Of a DNA stretch of 64,000 nucleotides, positions 58,509-64,000 are shown piece after piece. Under the pieces are notes generated by a model that saw only the letters and a list, made by a program, of their open reading frames with translations, was not told the DNA's origin and made no database searches. The DNA is from Amoeboaphelidium protococcarum (taxonomy: Eukaryota; Aphelidiomycota; Aphelidea). Location of the stretch: the NCBI GenBank assembly GCA_023515745.1, contig JALECJ010000255.1, forward strand, positions 444,001 through 508,000. Direction: 5' to 3'. Position 1 is the first letter of the stretch, and every line of letters begins with the position of its first letter. The position numbers were made by a program, and so were the translations under genes.

Positions 58509-58727
58509 TTATTTTCACTGGATAAATTTTATCTTCCTCTAATGTTATGATGAGAAAGATTGATTAATAAGTATTGTTTTTTATTATTATTATCAAGTTG
58601 ATTAAAAATAGCCCACAAGTACAACCACGCGGTGTGAATAATCAAAGCGGAGTTTTTGAAAACGCCACGGTCGGAAGTTGGAACGGCGCTTTGTTCTGAC
58701 TACTCTGTAAAGCTAATCATTTATAAA

Positions 58728-58950
58728 ATGTCGCGATCCAGTCAGATTGGTTTTGCCGTAGCATTGGGCCTAGCATCATCCTTTTATATTTGGTACCCAT
58801 GCTAAGAGTATATGGAAAATTTAGCTAAGAGGTAAGCGAAATTGTATTCATGTTATACCAACGAAGCTACTGATTATTATAACCCCCGCATTATTATTAC
58901 ATTGTAGAATGAAAGAGGAGAGAGATAGCAAGAAGAAAGCACTTGAATGA
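58728..58950 (+). CDS. 48-aa single-pass membrane protein, possibly mitochondrial
   Basis: Exons 58728-58831 and 58908-58950 with a 76-bp intron give 48 aa. The start MSRSSQIGFAVALGLASSFYI is one transmembrane segment. A charged tail (MKEERDSKKKALE) follows. The size and design resemble small inner-mitochondrial assembly factors such as PET117, which also begins with a basic residue and a hydrophobic stretch, but I cannot confirm the family. The splice phase agrees on both sides. Confidence 0.5.
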
Positions 58951-59015
58951 CGCGCCATTGGATTGAAATATATTTAAGAAATACAATAATTGTGATCAAT
59001 TAAATACTAATCTAT

Positions 59016-59780
59016 TCATACAGATTGCACTTGACCATCTTTTTCCACTATAGGGGACGATAGATACGATCCGTTTGCATGTTAAGCATTGAAGAATGTG
59101 TAACTCAACGTGATATCAGTGACATCAGCCATCTGAGGATCCTCATCTATTGCGGGATCCAAGAAGAAGAACACTGGCATATCAACACTCTCTCCCGCTT
59201 TCAACCTTTACTCTTCAAAACAGAAGCATTGTATTTTGTTAAAGTAGGCGCCAGCTCTGAGGGGGAGGACATTATACGTGGATATTCCCACAATGTCAGT
59301 ATCGGTGGGGTTGACAGCATGATAAAACACCAGCGATGTCTCTCCAGGATACACGAATACTTCCTTTTGAAGAGGCTAAAACTTCCATTACATAGTCTAA
59401 CTGGTGTCTGCGTTAAAAGATACTCTAATCTTACGCGCATCTTTAACTGGAACCATTTTGCTAGCAGCTTCCGCCATCTGCTATTGGTTAGCAGTCATAG
59501 GAGTTCCCCCTAACCCAGTCTTGGCGCAAAATAACCTATACAGCGGTACAGCAGCATATGTTAGTCCAACAACACCAACAAGAACCGAGGAAGCGTATAA
59601 TACTATAGACGCAGTATCAATCTACTATCGATTACGATTGTTTAGAAACTATCGCTACGATGCATAAAATCTACTATTACTTCTTATCCGAATATCGCAA
59701 ATCCTCTTTTAAATTTGTCTCCTTGCTAAAGCACACTACAGCGATTATTGCACTTTAATATAGAAATTTAACCGCGTCAT
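59016..59780 (-). CDS. COX11: Cytochrome c oxidase assembly protein COX11
   Basis: A single exon gives 254 aa. COX11 delivers copper to the CuB site of COX1 in the mitochondrial inner membrane. An N-terminal presequence rich in Arg and Gln leads into one transmembrane helix (IVLYASSVLVGVVGLTYAAV), then PLYRLFCAKTGLGG, VSFNADTSQTMQWKFQP, LVFYHAVNPTDTDIVGIST, YNVLPLRAGAYFNKIQCFCF with the copper-binding CFCF, and VDMPVFFFLDPAIDEDP. All key motifs are present. Confidence 0.95.
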
Positions 59781-59956
59781 ACTATTGATATCTAAATTAT
59801 AGTCTGAGAGATATTGATATGTTATGCTATGCAATGACGACAAAAAGTAGTTCCGAAGAGATTCGAGATCAGCGAAGCAGAGAAATTGCTTCAAACGTTC
59901 CTGTTGAATTTGCAAAGTATTTAGCGTTGATAATCGTTAGCTGCGCTTGAGATAAA

Positions 59957-61864
59957 ATGGATGGTAGATCGAGGTCAAGTTATGATGGGGATTTAGATGG
60001 ACTGTTGCAGTAACAGCAATAGCTGAATAATCTCAGCTCCCCTCTGTATTTAAATCCTGTGGTGAACTTCCAGAGACGAGCTGCCGAGTCGCAAGCAGTG
60101 TCTAACACCGGGCAGTATGCCAGAGTCCTGATGCTGTACACTGGAGGGACTATTGGCATGAAGGAAGTGTCCGATTAAGGCTTCATCCCTGTAGACAACT
60201 ATTTAACTGAAGTATTATCTAAGACTGCTAGGTTTCATGATCCTTAGCATATGCAGGCGTCCAATGATCCTGCGGAGGAGACTGTCCGGATGTCTGAAGA
60301 TGAAACGGTTTCACATTCCGCTTTGGTCACTCCGCTGAGTGTTTATAAGAAGAGGATTCGCTATGTTATTGCACCTTTCAAGCCTCTGCTGGACTCTGCG
60401 AATATGGCAGTCACCGACTGGGTGTAGATTGGCAGAGTCCTCGAGTTGAACTACTCCAAATTTGATGCATTCGTCATCATTCACGGTACTGACACGTTGG
60501 CATACACTGCCTCGGCCTTGTCTTTTATGCTTGAAGATCTTGGCAAGTCGGTGATTATCACGGGGTCTCAAGTACCACTGGCTGAATTAAGAACGGATGC
60601 TGAAGAGAATCTTCTGGGCTCTCTGATTCTTGCTGGCCATTTTGTCATACCAGAAGTGTGTGTATTCTTTGCTAACAAGCTCTATCGTGGCAACAGGTGT
60701 GCCAAATATGACGCGTTGGGATTTTCAGCTTTTGACAGTTTTAATATGAAGGAACTTGCTAAAGTGGGTATTAACATTGACATTAACTGGTCCGACATTA
60801 GACGGCCTCATTCTATTGCCAAGTTTTAGGTATTCAAGTAGATGGACAGTAATGTTGCATCCCTTCGTATATTCCCTAGTATTCAACTGAGTATTTTAAA
60901 AGCTTTTCTGGCTGAAGGAATCAAAGGAGTCGTGTTAGAGACATATGGCGCAGGTAACATCCCTAGCTGTAGATTAGACATCTTGGATGCATTGAAGGAA
61001 GCATGTCGGCGCGGTGTTGTCATTGTTAACGTAACATAGTGTAAACGCGGTATTGTGAGTGATTTATATGCCACCGGTCGGGCATTGACAGACATTGGTG
61101 TAGTTCCAGGCTGCGACATGACGGTGGAATGCGCTTTAGCTAAACTATCGTACCTTATTGGCAAAGGCAGATCCCCTAATGAGATACGTACACTGCTCAC
61201 CATGAATCTAAGAGGTGAGTTGACTTCGATTCATAATAACATTCAGAATGGAAAGACTGTGGTGGCTGGTAAGTAGAGTCAGTTCATAAGCTCTGTCATG
61301 CAGTCTATGAAATTGGAAACTATGCAAGAGCGAAAGTTAATAGAGCGTGCATTGATGCCACATCTTATCTGTGCCGCAGCAGGGAGTGGTGATATTAATG
61401 CATTTGAGAAATTGGTATCCGAAATATGTGATCAATCTATCCTGTATAATGTCGTTGACTTTGATGGCCGCACAGCTCTGCATATAGCGTCGTCAGCCGG
61501 ACACTACGATATAGTGCAGAGACTGTTGGAAATTGGCGCTAGTATTCATCTACGTGATGGTAATAGTAATACTCCACTAGCATTGGCTTGTCTGAATGGT
61601 CATGACAAAGTTGCGACATTATTAGTCAGCTGTGGTGCGACGTTTGAGCCAACGCACATTAGCGCCCAGTCAAAGTTTCATCTCATGGAGTTGATCGAGG
61701 CGCGTAATATTGCTGGAGTTGGATCGTATTTACAATGCGGATTCGACTTGAAACTTTTACAGCTGGCCGGCTAGTCATTTATTGAGATGTGCTGGTAGAA
61801 AAGTCAAGGAGAAGCCGCGTTCGCTCAGTTCCTAAAGTCTATTGAAGATTTTAAGCGGCGGTGA
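59957..61864 (+). CDS. ASPG: Type I L-asparaginase with C-terminal ankyrin repeats (ASPG/60-kDa lysophospholipase type)
   Basis: A single exon gives 635 aa. The amidase domain (residues ~58-425) has the N-terminal nucleophile in YTGGTIGM (Thr65) and the second catalytic loop in IHGTDTLAYTA (residues 176-180). GSQVPLAELRTDAEENL, VVLETYGAGN and GVVPGCDMTVECALAKL follow. The last ~160 residues form ankyrin repeats (DFDGRTALHIASSAGHYDIV, GNSNTPLALACLNGHDKV). This architecture is the cytosolic ASPG class of animals and other eukaryotes. Ser/Gln-rich N-terminal tail. Confidence 0.92.
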
Positions 61865-61980
61865 CTATCTTTGTGTTGTACTGTAGAGAGAATTGATTCG
61901 ATTTTAACATTTTTCATTTTCTCTACTTTGCTTTGAATACAGTCATTGGATTAGATTTAGATTAGATTTTAGTATTTAAA

Positions 61981-63231
61981 ATGCATTTTATTATTTCAGA
62001 TCAAGTGGGTTTATTGAAAGAGCTCACGATTACTGAGCCAAATAAATCCAAAGGCGATTCTAAGGCTGGACTCGTTGCATAGAAGCAAGCGGCATCATAT
62101 GGTTAAGTGGATCGTGATATGGAGATCACGTCTATGCACAGATCGTTCGATACTCTGAAGGTATATCTTTTATCAGCAAGTTTGTACATGATTATTATTA
62201 GTTGAATTTAATACATGTAGAATTAAATATTTTTGGGGCGAAAATCCGGAGACATCGACGTGTTTGATATTGACTCTAAAGTGATCTAACCAATTCAGAT
62301 GGACAAGTAATGCAAATCTAAGGTGATCAGTCTATATCATCATGATGACCAACAGAGACTTATTGTATTGAGGTAGAGCGGAGAATTTAGTATCTCCGCA
62401 GTAGGTGAACATTTGCAGATCTCAACATTATTTAGCAAGAATTTAGGACAAGATCTTTGCGCTCTTGATGTATGCACCTCACAATCTTCGCCGAATTTGG
62501 TTGTCTATGGTGGCAAAGAGCGCGATGTAACTGTATTTGATTTTGAAGCGCAGGACACTTGCTTTAAAGGCAAGAATGTTGCTCACGACTGGCTAGATAT
62601 GCGCGTTCCACTACATCATACAGCAGTGAAATTTATGCCAAACTCCGATCAGGAGATTGTCACTTGCACTCAATAAGGAACGGTAAAGTTGTATGACATG
62701 CGACAGGATAGACGTCCAGTGTTGACTGAAGCTGTCGGTGGCAAGGATATTGCACTTAAAAGACTGTCCATAGTGGGAGGTAATAACAGTGATTTTCATA
62801 ACTAGCGACGCGAGATCTTGGTATGTGACAACGTGGGAGATGTGTATCATTATGATCTTGGGGAGCGACGCGTCATTGGTAAATTGAAAGGATCTTCTGG
62901 TGCAATTTATGATGCTCAGACTTTTACGGATTCCTCTGATAACTAAATGCTTAAAGTTGCCACTGTTGGTCTTGATAGATTTCTGCGTGTCTATGATTTA
63001 AAGCGTAGAACATTGCTGCACAAGGTGTATATGAAGCAACGTATGAATCAAGTTATTCCGATTATTGAGATGAGTAATCTGTAGAATGAACATGAGTAGT
63101 CTGGAGATCATGTTGACAGAGATATAGATGGCAGCGAATTGCAATACTCTGATCTAGGCTCTGACAATGATGATGTCTGGGAATAACTAGAGGTGGTCAA
63201 TGAGAAGGTTAAGAAAAAGAGAACTTAATGA
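61981..63231 (+). CDS. NSA1: Ribosome biogenesis WD-repeat protein WDR74/NSA1
   Basis: Exons 61981-62160 and 62221-63231 (60-bp intron, phase 0) give 396 aa. NSA1/WDR74 acts with the Rea1/NVL ATPases on pre-60S particles. WD-repeat pieces: FLGRKSGDIDVFDI, VVYGGKERDVTVFDFE, NVAHDWLDMRVPLHHTAV, VKLYDMRQDRRPVL, VGDVYHYDLGERRVIGKLKG and VGLDRFLRVYDLKRRTLL with a following VYMKQRMNQV. The tail is acidic then Lys-rich (DDVWEQLEVV, NEKVKKKRT), as in NSA1. Confidence 0.9.
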
Positions 63232-63278
63232 TATAATACTTTATATAGAAACTCTTGATTGTTATATCAAATAAATTG

Positions 63279-64000
63279 TCATTTCCACACCTTAATTGCA
63301 CCATCAGAAGATGATGTTATGAGTAGAGGAGACGGGTACTCTGTAACAATGAGATCAGTGATGCCAGATGTATGATACATATAGTCCTTCTCGTGATAAG
63401 AACTGATCTGCTCTGGGTGTACTTTACCACCACTAACACTCTTTGGAGAGGCGTTCAGAGCGTGAGCCAGAAGAGTAGCAGACTAAGCTCCAGCGCCTGA
63501 TGAGGAGCTGCTTTTTGCCGAATTAACACCATGATTGGAAGGCTTCAAGGCTGACTTTAATGATCGCTCGTAATGAAATATCATGTTATCGAACTTACTC
63601 GATGAGGACTAGCGATTTAAATCATCAACTCCTTTAGTTATGGCAAAAGATTTCTCAATACTAGCCAAGTTCCAGTATCTTATATGACGATCAGTGCCAG
63701 CAGTCAACAGGAAATTTGTATCACTCCTGTACCAGAAGGTTGTAAATACCGATTTCGGACTTTACTAGAACTTTAGCGCAGATTCATTGAGACGAGAACC
63801 AGGTGGAGGGAGTGCTTTAAGAGATTGAGCATACTTAGGAATCTTTTCACTGATAGGGCGAGCACAAAATACTTCACGATACTCTCCACGCTCTAAATCC
63901 CACAGAGCCATTTCATTTTCTCCTGCAGAGCAGAATATTCGCTTGCACCTCTGAGCACTATAAGACTTATATGGGACCATCTTTTCTATTTTCTATTATG
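63279..64000 (-). CDS. VPS15: VPS15/PIK3R4, C-terminal WD40 part (5' partial)
   Basis: The frame is open from the window end to TGA 63279 (about 240 codons). Vps15 is the regulatory kinase subunit of the Vps34 PI3-kinase complex. The segment has its last WD repeats: ILCSAGENEMALWDLERGEY-like text near the edge, FLLTAGTDRHIRYWNL, and the C-terminal GITDLIVTES...LLITSSSDGAIKVWK ending. The loop between them is Ser/Ala-rich. The kinase and HEAT regions lie outside the window. Confidence 0.82.

Noticed and set aside
59079-59513. A 144-codon plus-strand open frame
   Set aside because: Antisense shadow of COX11, which matches its family along the full length.

Overview
The window is nuclear DNA of a unicellular eukaryote that reads TAA and TAG as glutamine and uses TGA as its only stop. 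Dozens of conserved proteins become full length only under this reading, and every gene ends at TGA. Genes are compact and lie on both strands. Introns are few and short (53-76 bp), with GTAAG/GTATG-like donors and mostly TGTAG acceptors. Mitochondrial genes (mS34, bL28m, NFU1, COX11) exclude amitochondriate diplomonads and oxymonads. The gene set looks opisthokont or fungal-lineage: RGP1, EFR3, SCAI, HEM13/HEM14, type-1 profilin, Ty3-type and MULE elements. From memory, aphelids such as Amoeboaphelidium use a deviant code of this kind. I propose that group by inference; nothing here proves it.

Layout. 1-9150: UBE2W (5' end missing), a penta-EF-hand protein, RRS1 (with an assembly gap), mS34, a plastin-like actin bundler, a small KEN/D-box protein, profilin, TIPIN/Csm3 and a polytopic membrane protein. 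9151-17290: repeat-rich island with degenerate copia-like debris, an inverted solo LTR and an intact Ty3-type element on the minus strand, inserted 10-15 bp upstream of a tRNA-Thr. 18490-34990: LCB1, a C2H2 factor, a DHHC-family acyltransferase, an LRR protein, a hypothetical gene, a C9orf85-like protein, IMP4, an EEP-fold enzyme, AdoMetDC, CTU2, protoporphyrinogen oxidase, a class 3 lipase and bL28m. 35030-48890: PRP38, a small Q-rich protein, coproporphyrinogen oxidase, a membrane-anchored kinase, RGP1, a HAD phosphatase, two tandem membrane proteins with Pro/Tyr tails and a hypothetical protein. 49070-53747: an intact MULE DNA transposon. 53790-64000: NFU1, SCAI, EFR3, a 48-aa membrane protein, COX11, asparaginase-ankyrin, WDR74/NSA1 and the C-terminus of VPS15.

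Most notable: the MULE encodes one 1317-aa protein joining an N-terminal OTU cysteine protease to a FAR1/MULE/SWIM transposase, flanked by ~108-bp terminal inverted repeats and an 8-bp target duplication. The Ty3-type element separates Gag from Pol by a single in-frame TGA followed by CTA, the classic leaky readthrough context, and its primer-binding site is complementary to its own LTR (Tf1-like self-priming) rather than to a tRNA CCA end.

Functional themes: ribosome biogenesis (RRS1, IMP4, WDR74), mitochondria, haem synthesis (CPOX and PPOX about 4 kb apart), actin (profilin, plastin) and membrane lipid or trafficking (LCB1, EFR3, RGP1, VPS15). Genes sit singly with their own flanks, in divergent or convergent pairs; I see no operons.
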